A DNA stretch of 64,000 nucleotides from Zopfochytrium polystomum (Eukaryota; Chytridiomycota; Chytridiomycetes; Chytridiales; Chytridiaceae). Positions 1-13,565 of this stretch are shown in pieces. Below the pieces are notes generated by a model. That model had not been told where the DNA came from. It did no database searches and saw only the letters and a list, made by a program, of their open reading frames with translations. The first letter of the stretch is position 1. Each line of letters opens with the position of its first letter. The translations under genes and the position numbers were made by a program. The stretch lies in the NCBI GenBank assembly GCA_025765615.1, contig JAIVFJ010000014.1, positions 412,501 through 476,500 of the forward strand, given 5' to 3'.

Positions 1-277
1 TTATCCAATATATGAATGGGCTTTGCGTGGACTTATCGCTTGTTCCCTGAAGGCCAAGGTTTCGTCTTAACCCTTCCCGTACCATAGCTCTATCCCACCA
101 AAGGCAGGAATTTTGAGCTGCTGCTATTTCATCACCAATTCCAGTATGTGGCTAAGAGTCAGTCCAACAACCAAATCATTATCAGGCATCAGTAGAGAGT
201 GAGGAAGTGAAAGAACAAGCTCAATTCATGGTGCCATCTTCGCGTGAACGCCTAAGCTGAAACGCCACACTGCCACG

Positions 278-317
<40 letters not shown>

Positions 318-1222
318 GGCACTCATGCTTATTCTAACCCCTTCATCTCTCATCTGAATGATACGTCTCACGAGCATTATTGCATCAACACTCTCACTCA
401 CGTTGAGAACTGGTGGCGCTCTGTGGATTCAAAATCAGCTCGAGCCTCGCCTCGTTTCATCATTCCTCAACGGCAAATATTCCCGAACGCGGAGATATCG
501 GTCGCCGTCAGCTGAAGACTCCAAGCATCCTCCACGAGCAGGTGTCCGTGCTTTTTCGCAAGGGAGAGCCAGTCATCGACGCTTAGCACCCAGTCACTTT
601 GAAGCCGGTCAAATACTCCAGCATTTCTCTAATGACTAAAACCCCTCCAGGCACCAAGTCACACGCCGAGGCACTTGATCAACCAATGTGACAACACAGG
701 CCATCTTCTTCTGACAGACCGCACCCGTGGACGGATCCGGTTCAGGTTCCAGATGTTCCTTCCGGGAAACATCAGCTATGCACAGTCGTGGCAGTGGCGG
801 GAGTCCTTGCATTCTCCGCGTAGATTCCTCCCCTCACTGTGCTGTGTGGGCGTGAACGTGTTTTTTTGTGTCTCCCGCCCCCTCCACGCGACAGTCCGCG
901 AAAGCCGGAGCTCCAAAACGTGATCAAATTATGTATCAGCACTGACGACAGCATGGAGGGCGAGTGGAGCCAGCCACCAGAGAGAGAGAAAGAGAGAGAG
1001 AGACAGAGAGAGAGAGAGAGTTTGTGTGTGTGTGAGTGAGTGAGTGAGTGAGTGAGTGAGAAACCCGCCGTTAACAGCCAAGGCTTGGCCCACCCACATG
1101 ATCTTTTTTTTTTAAACGGGGAAAGCTGACCGGGGCGAAAGTGATATTCATAGAAAAAGAAGGGACCAGCCACATACAATCAGATTGAAGTTACCCGACC
1201 TCATCTCGCCCTTCCAACGAAC
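1..1222. other. Left-edge non-coding stretch
   Basis: I see no convincing gene here. It holds a CA repeat near 282-315, a GA-rich tract near 978-1020 and a GTGA tetranucleotide run near 1028-1060, just upstream of the pectinesterase start. Short open frames are present but low in complexity. Confidence 0.6.
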
Positions 1223-2453
1223 ATGAATATTAAACAAGTCGGCGTCATAGCGTTCGCCGCCCTCACCGTGGCCGCCGCGAACGCCGTGCATGGATTTGCA
1301 GCTGTTGTCGACGCCAACTACTGCAGAACCGTATCCACGCCGTGCGTTCTTGTCGGCCCGACCCAAACTTTCAAAACCATCCAGTCGGCTGTCAATTCGC
1401 TCGACGAAACCACCGCCTATACCATCGTCGTACTCTCGGGCGTGTACAACGAGCAGGTCAACGTGACCCGAAAGGGTCCGCTCACTCTGCGTGGTCAGAC
1501 TGCGAAGTCGGAAGACGCCAACTCAAACACCGTGAACGTCACGTGGGCCTCAGCCAACGGCTCTGGCAACAAGCTTTCCGACAATGCATTCACCGCCGTC
1601 TTGACCGTCGCTCCCAACTTGAATGCGAGCCTGACCGGCTCCGGACCCACTGGCTGGCCCGTCTTGTCAAGCAACCCGTTCGGCAACGTCAATTTTCGCG
1701 TTTACAACATCAACTTCTTGAACGTAAGTGGACCAGTTGTCGATTGCCGGCCGTAATTCTCGACTTACACAACGACACTATCTAAAATAACAGACCTATT
1801 CGACAAAATCCAGTGGCCCATCCCTTGCCCTCAGCATTGGTTATGCCAATGCATCCTTCTACCGGACTGGATGGTACTCTTACCAAGACACCATCTACGT
1901 TGGCAAGCAGGCCAACGCATACTTCAAAGACAGCATCATTGCAGGCGAAACTGACTTTCTCTACGGCTTTGGGACGGCGTGGATCGAGAACTCGACGCTC
2001 AGCCTCCGCGGCTGCGGGGGCGGTATTACTGCATGGAAGGGTACCAACACAACGTTTGCCAACGCGTACGGAGTGTACATTAGCAACTCCAAGTTGCTCA
2101 AGGCACCGGGGCTTACGACCAACATTGCCGGCAAGTGCGCGCTGGGCCGGCCGTGGAACTCGGGTCACCGCTCGATCTACTCCAACACGTACATGGACGC
2201 TTCAATCCAGCCGGGCGGTTACATTCCGTGGTCAAAGTCGGACACGCGCATCGTGGACGGTGTCACACTTTTGGCAGAGTACCAGAGCTCCGGGCCTGGT
2301 TTCAACCTTACTGCCCGTCAGGCAAACTCCAAGGTCGGGAAGGTTCTGACGGCCGCACAGTTTGCGCCTTACGACGGCGTCGAAAAAGTTTTTAAATTCC
2401 CCTTCAGTGGTACAGCCGGCAATACGGCGTGGATCACGGCAGGCGATCAGTGA
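1223..2453 (+). CDS. Secreted pectinesterase (pectin methylesterase, CE8)
   Basis: This enzyme de-esterifies methylated pectin outside the cell, exposing it to other pectinases. Two exons, 1223-1723 and 1794-2453, join in frame to give 386 residues, the usual size of the family. The 70-nt intron has a GTAAGT donor and an AACAG acceptor. The first 20 or so residues are a signal peptide (hydrophobic, Ala-rich). The family active site is visible: YQDTIYV carries the acid/base Asp, GETDFLYG the nucleophile Asp, and LGRPW the Arg. The start chosen is the Met directly before the signal sequence. Several N-x-S/T sites agree with secretion. Together with the amylase at 7.4 kb it suggests growth on plant debris or pollen. 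Confidence 0.93.
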
Positions 2454-3054
2454 GGCAATGCAAAGAGGGATTTTGTTGCCAACTTGACCAGTTCGTAGAG
2501 AGATTTTACTCCCTCTTTGCGCTGTCCTTTTTTCGAAGTACGAACCCAGATCGAACCTCAGAAATACACTACACCAACGACTCACCCAGTTTGAATTTCC
2601 CAGAAAACAAGCCCATGACGTAGCATGAAGTACAGCGTAACCAGAGCGAAAGGCAGAGATTCATCATGGCTGCCAGTCGATCCAGATACCCGATCAAAGT
2701 GAGTTTCAGGGAGGGGCCGAGTCCCCCGACATTTCCTGCGCGTCGGCGCCTCCGGCCGACATCCAGGGCTTTCTCCATGGACGATACCCGCGGCAGATGG
2801 GACCTCCGGAGGTTGTGTGAGTACTGATTCCTCTGCCGACTGCCCATACCTACCACGAGGGAGAAGCAAACAAGCAATCAACACTTTGGGAGGGAATTTG
2901 ATGCCCGAGCTAGCCGTGAGATTGGTGACTGTAAAGTGGCTTGACAGACGACATTTAGCAGTCAGGAACCAGCAACCGCACCAACAGCCGCCCATCTGAC
3001 CGTCTAGAGAGAAAATTCACAAGAAACAGCCAAGCTGGAGTTTATGGTCTTCCT
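2454..3054. other. Convergent intergenic region
   Basis: About 600 nt lie between the 3' ends of the pectinesterase and the RNA exonuclease gene. Only 3' UTR-like sequence is seen, with no recognisable gene or repeat. Confidence 0.6.
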
Positions 3055-5282
3055 CTATTCCTTGTCCTTCTTTCGTCTTTTCCGCTGCTCCCCCGATACG
3101 ACTGAATCTTTCACCGAGGTCGAAGGCTTCGCCTCGTCCACACACATCGCCTCAGCCTTCCTTTTCTTCTTTTTCCCTTTCGAAACCACAGTCTCTGTCT
3201 CAGTGGCTTGTAGACTTTCAGATTCCACTGCCAAGGATGAAGCCGCTTCGCCAGCCACGGTGGCGACAGCTGTCTCCAGAGCAGTAACCGAAGAGGATAG
3301 AGCTGTTACGGTGGGACCTTTTTCTGAGTCCGCCTTTGTCCTTTTTGTCACTTCCTCCGCCTCCGTCTCCAGGCGCCTCCGCTTCTTAACGCCCGGTTGG
3401 GAAGTGTCCGTCTTATGCATCGACAGCGCCTCCTTCACAGAAACAGGGGGTGGAGGCAGCACTCGAACTTCCAAACGCTTGTCCAGCGGCACGAGCCACT
3501 CTGGCGGGCCAGCGAGGCGGACCAGCGGCGCCGTGTCCGGCAGCATTGGATAAAAGATGGTTGCCAGCGTTTTCGAGCAGAGACGCGCCAAGTTCTCTGG
3601 GGTGTCAACGATCGATGGGAGGGCAACGGTATGCTCGTTGGGAAGGAGGTCTTCCAGGTGTGGAAAGTCTTCCAGTCCCGGAGGCTTTGGCTTTTGCTCA
3701 ACATCTTCGGATTGCGCAGGCCGGAATATACTCGTTTCTTCAAAAAGCATCATCGCGGCTTTAAACGGATCTGGAAGACCGTCGGGCATTGGGAACGGTT
3801 TGAAGTTTTCCAGACGATAGGCAAACATGCAAGGATCGCTGACAGGATACGTCGATTCCCACACTTTGCGAACTTGTAGGTACAGAAGCATGGAAACGCG
3901 AGCGTCGATGACCTAAAACGGAATCGTCAGTAGACGGATGGTTGCGTCCAGGCCTTACACTATCGTGAGAGCCCTGTTGAATATCGATCCCCAGGTTCCA
4001 ACGGGCAAGATTTCGCAATGATGGAGTGAAGCCCTTTGGGTGAAACCTTCTAAAATAGTATGCCGTGTCACGAATCCGCTCCAGTGGCCAGAATCGCCAA
4101 TCGGGCTCCTCTTGGCCAGCGCCCGTGGTTTCCCCAAAAGGTCTTCCCAACATCCAGCTGGCGTGGGCAGACAACAATGCACTCGCATTTTCGTCCCCAG
4201 ACTTTGCCACAGCGGCGATGAGTGAATCAATACGGAAGGTTTCCTTGTCGCACAGCCCAAGGACAGCCAAGTCTCCTTCCACACTTTGACCCACAACGCA
4301 GCGATCCTTCATTAGCTTGCGCACTTCGGAAATAACGTCCTTCTGTTTCGGTGCTGCAGAGGTGAAGAGTGTGGAGCATCAGAAAACGTGTTAAGACGAA
4401 ACATGCCGGGTTCAATCTACCATCTTTTATCAGTTCCCGTGTAACCCCGCTGTATTGCGTTTTAAAATCAACGACCGTGCCTTCTGGTTTGCAAAACGTA
4501 TCGTAAAGCGTTACCCCGTCTGCATCGACTAACGAAACTCGAGCTAAGGTGTCCTCAAAGATATACGTTTGATTTAGAGGAGTCCAAGTAGGAGACTTCT
4601 TCTTGATCGTGATCATCTCACAGTCTAGAGCGACGAGACTGTCAAACGGGGGTGCGTTTGGGATATCTGGATCCACATCGTCCAGCGCTGGGCGCTTACG
4701 CTTGAGACGAGGGGCATATTTGGCGAATAAAGGAGCGAGAGGATCGTCCGAAGACTGGGGAAGAAGAAACCAGGGTGTCTCGGAAGGAGTTTCAACCAAA
4801 ACGTCGTTCTTGCCCTCATCTACCGAAGCGACCCCGCTTGAAAGCATGATAGGTGCAGATTGAGCCGCGTCGCTGGTAGCCGGATCTGGACTGATTGGAA
4901 TGGCCGTTTTCTTCTTGCTCTCCATTGAAACAGGATCCAGAGAATCATCAATTAAGTGCTCCGGTATCGCAGCCTTCTTGGCCTTCTTCTTTTCCCTTTT
5001 TAACTTCGTTTCTGAAGCAGCAACCGCGATGCCCGATTCTGCAGGAGCATGCCAATCCTCTCCAGCGATCGCAATCGTCGTCGTCTCTTCGCTGGTCTTC
5101 TCGTCCTTCCTCGTCGATTTGTCCTTAGAACTGCTGCTGACCTTCTCCTTCTTTCCTTTCTTCTTCTCTTTCTTCGGTCGGGGTGCCGCGTCCAAGCCGT
5201 GAGCCAGGGCGGAGTTGGCAAGTTCGCCGGAACCGTCGTTTGAGGTTGCGCTTGCAACAACCGTCACGACCGTGACAGACAT
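3055..5282 (-). CDS. REX1: DEDDh RNA exonuclease, REX1/Rnh70-like
   Basis: This is a 3'-5' exonuclease of the family that trims 5S rRNA, tRNA and other small RNA 3' ends in the nucleus. Three exons (5282-4421, 4353-3959, 3912-3055) join in frame to 704 residues. The exonuclease domain runs from about residue 213 to 430. Exo I is VALDCEM, Exo II is VVGQSVEGDL (family usually GHSL, so Gln replaces His), and Exo III is HDSVIDAR with the general-base His. An acidic/basic N-terminal region of about 200 residues and a 270-residue tail are rich in Lys clusters, consistent with nuclear or nucleolar location. The chosen Met (MSVTVV) fits better than an upstream in-frame Met, which would add a non-homologous segment. 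REX3 or REX4 paralogs are not fully excluded. Confidence 0.88.
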
Positions 5283-5813
5283 GGTCCAAATGCCGAAAAG
5301 TAAGAAAGAAAGAAAGAAAGAGGATCCGTTATGTTGACATGGCACTGGTTCAGCCCTGGTGGTTTGGATCTCTCCAACGAACGGCTGCCGCGCGTCGCTG
5401 ACCCCTTCCGCGGAAAAAGCAAAATCCTGATTGGCCCATACTCTCACCCATCCTCTCGCTTGACGGTACGCGTCCATCCTGTTCTTTTGCCCAGCCGAGG
5501 GGCGGCGTGCGCGTCCGTTTGGAGGGATAGATCTGCTTCATACCCCATCAGCCGAGCCGGAGATATTGTCTTCGCTGCAACCCAGCCTGCACCGACAAAG
5601 AATCCATCTATTGATTGCCCCACGCCTGATCTGAAGCATTGCCACGAATCCTTCCCCCCCTGCCAAGCCTGCCGTGCCCCTCCTTGCTGCACTCTCTGTT
5701 TCCTTCTCCCGATTCCATTCTGCTCGTCAGGTTTATTGCTCACTAGCTATTCTGTTTGTTTGACCGCTGTGTTTTCAGATCCATAACCGCCTGTCGCGAA
5801 CCGTTTCGAAAAG
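5283..5813. promoter_or_regulatory. Divergent promoter region, REX1 / proteasome alpha-2
   Basis: The two genes are transcribed away from each other across about 530 nt. An inverted CCAAT box (gattggccc) lies near 5428. A short GAAA-type repeat (aagaaagaaagaaag) lies next to the exonuclease start. No other element is clear. Confidence 0.4.
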
Positions 5814-6812
5814 ATGGGTGACCGTTACTCATTTTCTCTTACGACGTTTTCCCCGTCGGGAAAGCTCGTCCAAATTGAATACGCATTGAATGCAGTCAGT
5901 CACGGAGATACTTCAATCGGAATCAAAGGTGGCTTCCTAGAACTCTAGAAATAGCACGCGGTACTCACTTCTCCATTCTTAGGCACCAACGGCATTGTCA
6001 TTGCAACAGAGAAGAAGCCGACAACTCCATTAATGGACGACAGCAGCATCGAAAAAGTCGCTGTCCTTTGCCGCAATGTTGGGCTGGTGTATTCGGGAAT
6101 GGGACCAGACGCTCGGGTGCTCGTTGACAAGGCTCGCAAATCAGCGCAAGCATACAAGCGCGAGTACATGGAGGAGCCCAGCACCGCCATACTGGTAAAG
6201 GAAATCGCCAGTATCATGCAGGAGTTTACTCAAAGCGGGTGAGTTCCACGATTGCGCTGTTCACTTTATTTTTTTCTTGTCTGATTTGTGGACACTTCGT
6301 TCAGAGGTGTCAGGCCTTTCGGGGTTTCCCTGTTGGTGGCAGGGTTTGACGAGACTGGTCCCTCTCTGTACCAAGTGGATCCTTCCGGATCGTACTGGGC
6401 GTGGAAGGCCAGCGCGATTGGCAAGAACATGGTGAACGCAAGAACTTTTCTTGAAAAGCGGTGAGTAAGCCCATTTTCTTTCAAATCGGCGAACATGTGA
6501 CGTTAACGTTTCCGCCCCATTCGTCATTTGTTGACACCTGCTTCTCTTTCTCTCACTTGCTCCTGGTTTCGTATGCTTTGGTTTTTGCAAATCGCCAGCT
6601 ATTCTGACTCGATGGAGCTCGAGGATGCAGTACACACCGCTCTTTTGACGCTGAAGGAAGGGTACGAGGGAGCTCTGAGCGAATCGACGGTGGAAATCGG
6701 GATTGCGTACCTGGAAACCACCACCAACCGGGAGGGCCACTCGATCCAGCAGGGAAGGTTCAAGCGACTGACTGGAGCAGAGGTGAAGGACTATTTGGCC
6801 AACATTGCGTGA
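5814..6812 (+). CDS. PRE8: 20S proteasome subunit alpha type-2
   Basis: Non-catalytic alpha-ring subunit of the 20S proteasome. Four exons (5814-5928, 5983-6238, 6305-6460, 6599-6812) join in frame to 246 residues, close to the family length. The N-terminal alpha signature begins [18 protein letters not shown] and is followed by QIEYALNAV, typical of alpha subunits; [12 protein letters not shown] and the [11 protein letters not shown] segment are also conserved. The first intron donor is GTGGCT, an unusual sequence, but the join GIK|GTNG is exactly what the family requires. The other introns are 66 and 138 nt. The alpha-2 assignment is by recalled similarity along the whole length. Confidence 0.95.
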
Positions 6813-7391
6813 GGTGGGGGAGGGAGGGAAGGGAGAAAACAAAGTAACCAAAAAAACAAATACACGCAATGACGGTCACGCGGGCGGGCGGGCGGTGGCT
6901 TTGTCATCATCATCATCTTCAACATCATCGTCACACGGCGCGCACTGTGAAACCTCTGTTCTGGTCGCGTCGCCGCGGGCTTGATCCGCCCCGACCGAGT
7001 TTTTTTTCGTTTTTCATTATAAATATAAATAAATTACACTTTTTATTTTTATTTTTTATTATTTTTTTTTTTTTCCGTTCGAGTTCTTCCTTTGTCCGAC
7101 ACACAGCCGACAGAAAAATAGTGTTTTTGCCACGTTTTGGATTGAACGAACAAAAAAAAAAAAAAAAAAAAAGAATTAAAGAAGAAAAATAAATGGGGTA
7201 TAAATACTTTTTAGTATGTAAAATTGGAAAACGTTCCAATCACAAGACCTAAGCTGCCCAAGCGACGCCGACTTGCAACGAAGCCCGACGCCAGCCCTCC
7301 ATTCAATTGCCGCCTCCCGCTGATGACGATGATGGCGTTGGCGGTGGTGATGATGAGGATGATGATGATGACGATGTTGACGACGACGACT
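6813..7391. other. Intergenic region upstream of amylase
   Basis: It holds the 3' end of the proteasome gene, AT-rich sequence with poly-T and a 21-nt poly-A run (7152-7172), a TATA box, and then a region rich in ATG/ATGATG triplets that forms the likely amylase leader. Confidence 0.5.
7199..7206 (+). promoter_or_regulatory. TATA box of the amylase gene
   Basis: A clean TATAAATA lies directly after a poly-A tract. Transcription would start near 7225-7235, so the ATG at 7224 is probably not used. The start then moves to 7323 or 7392. Confidence 0.55.
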
Positions 7392-10300
7392 ATGTGGAAG
7401 GTGGTGGTGACGGCCGACCATCAACGAGGACGGCGACCGTTTTGGCGCGCAGCCTTCGTTGCTTATCTCGGCTTCGTCGCCGCAGCTGCTCGTCCAGCGG
7501 CCGCAGTTCCCACCGGCGGCCAGAACGTGCTCCTCAACGCGAGCTCCTTCGACCTCGTCGCCAACTCTTTCTCTGGCTCCATTTGGGTGCGTGGGAGGAG
7601 CAGGAGGAGGGAGGGGCCTCGAGGCTTGAAATTATTTTTAACCTTTCCGGGAAAAAAAAATAATCCCAAAATATAAAAAAAATAACCCCCAACCCGCCAA
7701 CACTCCTCAGATCAACAACATCGCGTACACAAAGATCGTCAATGTGGTCTACTCAAACCCAACGGCCACTTCATGGCCTATATCGAGCTACATTAATGCT
7801 TCATACTCGGCGGCTTCAACTGGTGGTTACGAGGTCTGGACTTTTTCCTCCCCGGGAACGACAAGCCTTGCCCCTGGAAGTCAGGTTGTAATTGATTATG
7901 GGCTCTAATATATGCGCTGCTAACGGGCCTACTGGGGGATTTCAGTTTTACTTGAAATACATTGTCAGCGGCTCAACGTATTACGACAATAACAACAGGT
8001 GCGTATGACCCACTCTTTTGGTTGCGTCCATTCTGACTCTACTGTGCGCAGCAAGAATTATGTGGTCTCTGGAATCTGGTCGTGGTCGCCTAACCCATCC
8101 GCCCCAACTGATTCGTCCGCAGTGAAGCTCAAAAATGTCACCCTTGCGCAGAACGGAACCTCCTCGTTGAATGGGACAATTTGGATTAACAACATTGCTC
8201 CGACGAAAACCGTTCAAGTTTGTTTCACGAATTCGACCTCAAGCACCACTTTGAGCTGTGCGTCAGCCTCATACGGTGTTGCTGCGTCTGGAAGCTACGA
8301 AACCTGGACTTTCTCGTTTTCAAACTCGGCACTTGCGGTCGGCAGCAAATTTTACATTTCGTACCAAGTTAGTGGCTCAACTTATCTCGATGGAACGTAC
8401 AATCTTGGCTCGACGGCTATTAGTGCGCTCACAACCAGCACCACATCTACCACGGCGGCTGCAACATCGCCGAGTACTTCCTCCTCCTCTGCTTCCGCAT
8501 CAGCCACTTCGACTTCATCGTCTGCGACTGCCGGTGCTGTAACGTCATACACTCCTCACCCGGAAGGCCCTTCGGTTTACAGCGCGCCTGCTCTCATGCA
8601 ATCGTACTCATATGATCCCGCCTCGAATACATTGTCTGGAACGGTGTACGTCCGCACGGCCGATTCCTCGGCCTCTGGCTACACATTGTACGTGTACTAC
8701 TCGAACTCATCCGGCATTTTCGAATCGTCAGCACCCTATCTTTCCGCGACCTATTCAACATCCTCATCTTTTAGCGGATACGACATCTGGTCATTCTCTG
8801 GAAACCCAATTCGTGGCGGGACCGGCATGCATATGTACATTCGCTCGGGAACATCCTCCAGCTACTCCTATTCCACGAACGGCGGTGATTGGTACCACTA
8901 CCGCGTTTTCCCGCAGAAAAGAGTGTTCGATTCTCCCTCGGCGTGGAAGGGCCGCGCGATTTATCAGCTTTTGACCGACAGGTTCGCCCGGCCACTGTCT
9001 GTGGGAAGTGGGAGTCTGTACTCAAACTGTACCGACACAACAACGTACTGCGGAGGAACATGGCAGGGCGTTATCGAACAACTTCAGTACATTGCGAATA
9101 TGGGATTCGACGCGATATGGATCTCGCCAATTGTGTCCAGTTGAGTGAACGTAGCCTCCATAAGTGATCCCAGGAGTGTTTGCTCACAAATGAATAATTC
9201 CGTTTAGACACCGCGACAGGCTATCATGGGTACTACGCGTATGAGTGAGTTCAATCATCGCTTTGCTTGCTGAATTTCAACTTAACGCTTCGTCAAGTCA
9301 CTCAAAGCTGAATGACAAATTTGGAACCTCCACCGACCTTCAAAACCTTCTTGCCGCAGCGCATAGTCTGAACGTGAGTAGCGGCATGGACGCTTCATGG
9401 CTCTCATACCTGTCCGTTTAGATTTCGGTCATGTATGACATTGTCGCAAATCACATGGGACCAACTGCGACCGGATCCATGAGCTACTACCCCTCGCCAC
9501 TCAACAAAGACTCAAACTATCACAGTCCTGTGTGCACAATCGACTACAACAAAACGCCCATTAACCAGACTGAATATGAAGTCTGCAGAATCAATTCTGT
9601 CAATCCGGACATCAACACTGAGGATCCTGAGACCATCAAATGGCTAACTGACAGTTACAAAAACCATTTCTCGAGCTACGGCCCAGATGGATTGCGCGTC
9701 GACACGTTCAAGCACGTGAATGTTACATTTTGGAAATCTTTTCTTGGAAACCTTAGCCTTTTCTCCATGGGTGAGGTCCTTGATGGAAAGTAAGTTTTGG
9801 GGCATTACACTCCATTCGAAAGCCGCCCTCTGAAGAGTGCAACAGTACCGCCTATGTCGCATCGTACCAGAAAGTGGCCAACTCAGTGCTGAACTATCCG
9901 CTGTACTACAACGTTATTCAGCGTAAGTCTCGGCCGGTGGCTTTCATCCTTGCTAAATACCTTGCAGCGGTTTTTGGATCGAAAAACAGTATGACACGCA
10001 TCACAGACCAGCTATCCAATAATAATCAGTTTGTGGACTCAACGGTCCTCGGTAACTTTGTTGATAACCACGACATCAACCGAATCCTGACGACAACGGG
10101 AGGTGGTTCGTAGCCAAAGGACATTTTGCATTCGAGCCATTTCCTGCTGTCAACTCACCACTGCCGCCCAACCCCAGACACTGCCCTTGCTCGAAACGCC
10201 CTTATCCTATCCCTCTTTACGGATGGTATTCCCATCGTCTACCAGGGTTTCGAGCAGGCCTACACAGACAGTTCCTCTACGCGGCTACCCATCTGGCCGA

Positions 10301-10638
10301 CAAAGTTCAAAACCCTCCCGAGCCTCGGGTTCTACCAGTACCTCTCCATCTTTCTCCGCGTCCGCCGCGATTACGGCGGGCAGGCCTTTGTCGATGCCCG
10401 CCACACGGCGCTTGCGACCGGCGCGTCCTACCACGCCTTCCAGCGCGGACCATTCCTCGTCGTCTTGACCAACGTCGGCGCCGCCGGTGCCAACGTTGCA
10501 GTGTCCGTCCCGACGGCCCAGTCCTTTGGCCGACGTACCCTAAGGAACGTGCTGATACCTTCCGACGTTGTCTCGCCAGACGCGTCTGGAGTGTACAATG
10601 TCACGCTCGTGGCTGGAGAACCAAAAGTTTACATGTGA
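7392..10638 (+). CDS. Secreted GH13 alpha-amylase with three N-terminal starch-binding-like modules
   Basis: Hydrolyses alpha-1,4 links in starch outside the cell. Ten exons (7392-7586, 7711-7884, 7946-7998, 8052-9139, 9208-9244, 9298-9373, 9422-9789, 9846-9922, 9968-10102, 10178-10638) close in frame to 887 residues. A signal peptide ends in an Ala-rich segment near residue 40. Two CBM21-like modules follow (SGSIWINNIAYTKIV and NGTIWINNIAPTKTV, each ending in a YxVSGSTYxD pattern). A Ser/Thr/Ala linker then leads to a third related module. The catalytic domain starts near residue 437. Its four conserved regions are YDIVANHMG, GLRVDTFKH (nucleophile Asp), SMGEVLDG (acid Glu) and NFVDNHD. An in-frame ATG at 7323 would extend the N terminus. 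A donor GTTGAG is used after exon 4. Confidence 0.92.
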
Positions 10639-11154
10639 CCTTTGGAGACCCCTTGAGTTTCTTTACCCTATTTTTACCTGTACTTAGCTGCGCGAACAAC
10701 AAGCGTTTTCTTCTTGTTCATAGTTTCACCCACCTTGGTCTCCGATCGAGGCTGCTTGCCATCTTGATGTTTGCTCTGTTTGCCTTCGCTTCACAACCCT
10801 CTGTACCTCATTCTTACTTCTGCGACCTCTCACTTATCCCTAGGACACCCAAATGAACCTCAAAACGTTTCATCAGTCTTTCATCAGTGTACAATACAAA
10901 CTTCCACCATTACACATACTCAAATTTGTCCTACCTCCAATTATCGGTGAACGGCCTCCTGGGGGCCTGAGTGGTGAACGGCGACCTGGAACCTGCCACG
11001 CAGAGATTGGTGCATTTCGAGTTTCAGCAGGAAGAATTCTCTCCTAATTGGCGTGCACTGTCAATCAAAAGCGGTGCAAACGGTCCGATTTTGCCAAACT
11101 CTGTATTGCTCTTTTTCAAAATTCTTTACACTGCCTCACTTAAATTTTGAAGAT
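10639..11154. other. Convergent intergenic region
   Basis: This lies between the 3' ends of the amylase and PCNA genes. The only structure noted is a short direct repeat of ggtgaacggc near 10946 and 10973. No gene is seen. Confidence 0.5.
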
Positions 11155-12598
<1,444 letters not shown>

Positions 12599-13028
12599 GG
12601 TGCTGTGTAGTTTCGCGAGAGTTGAAGAAAGGTGGGATGGGGAGGAGGAGGATGTTCGGTCTGGGGGTAGGGGGGGAACTTTGGCCGGACGGTCTGTTTA
12701 GGTCGACGAGCGCAGGCGAAGGGGGAAGTAGGGGGAGTGGCGGCGGCTGGTTGGTTGGGTTGGTTGGTTGGTTGGTTGGTTGGTTGGTTGTTCGAACGGT
12801 TGGCTCTCTCTCTTTTTTTTGTTTTTCGTTGTGATGAAATTTATTATTGGTGTAGTGTGGGTCGTCCGAATGCTTTGGACAGCCCCGGCCAGAGACAGAT
12901 GCTGTCCGAATCAACCAACAACAACCACAACAACACAAGAGGGATGTGTCCTTCCTTTTACATAGGCATCGAAGGCTTGGAGATATATGTATGTATATGG
13001 AGAGAGAGGGGGGAGAGAGAGAGAGGGG

Positions 13029-13062
<34 letters not shown>

Positions 13063-13182
13063 GAGGGAGATGGAGATAGAGAAACACACATTGTTCGTTC
13101 ACCATAGGGGAACTCACGCTCACTTGCAGTGATAGTGGCTCGGCGACAACCTTGTCAGTGGGGTCACTCCGTCACGTCACGA

Positions 13183-13565
13183 ATGGATGATGACAAGGCG
13201 GGCGCCGTCCCCAAGAAAAAGTTGATTTGCACCAAAACCGCCAACGGTTCAGCCTTGAACTTCAGAAAAAAAGGTGAGTTTTCACAACACCGCCGTCGTG
13301 GGCCGGCCGCCCTCTCGAACATCCACGTTCCTCCTCATCCCATCCCATCCCATCCCACCCATCCTTTCCCTCAACTCCACCCTACTCGGCTCCACCTCGC
13401 GCTGCTCTTCTTCTTGGCATCGCAGTGCGATGCACGATCTGTGGTCGCCTTTACGCTCCGGATCGCCCACCTTCACACCCTGACTCCGCGGCCAATGATC
13501 AGTACTCTAACGATCGCTCTTTTACCTTCCAAATCCAATGTTTAGAGGAGAAATGGGCGCTGTAA
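13183..13565 (+). CDS. Possible 76-residue ORF overlapping the L15 start
   Basis: I do not recognise this product. Exon 1 (13183-13273) starts MDDDKAGAVPKKKLICTK and ends at a strong GTGAGT donor. Exon 2 (13426-13565) follows a strong pyrimidine-rich acceptor ending cgcag and stops with TAA inside the L15 first intron. The frame is open throughout. It contains a CTIC pair (C-x2-C) and two further Cys, which could bind zinc. Alternatively this is simply a 5' UTR intron of L15 and the open frame is chance. The splice sites look real; the protein is uncertain. Confidence 0.35.

Noticed and set aside
772..1179. 135-codon minus-strand frame
   Set aside because: It consists mostly of Ser-Leu and Thr-His repeats derived from GA and GTGA tracts.
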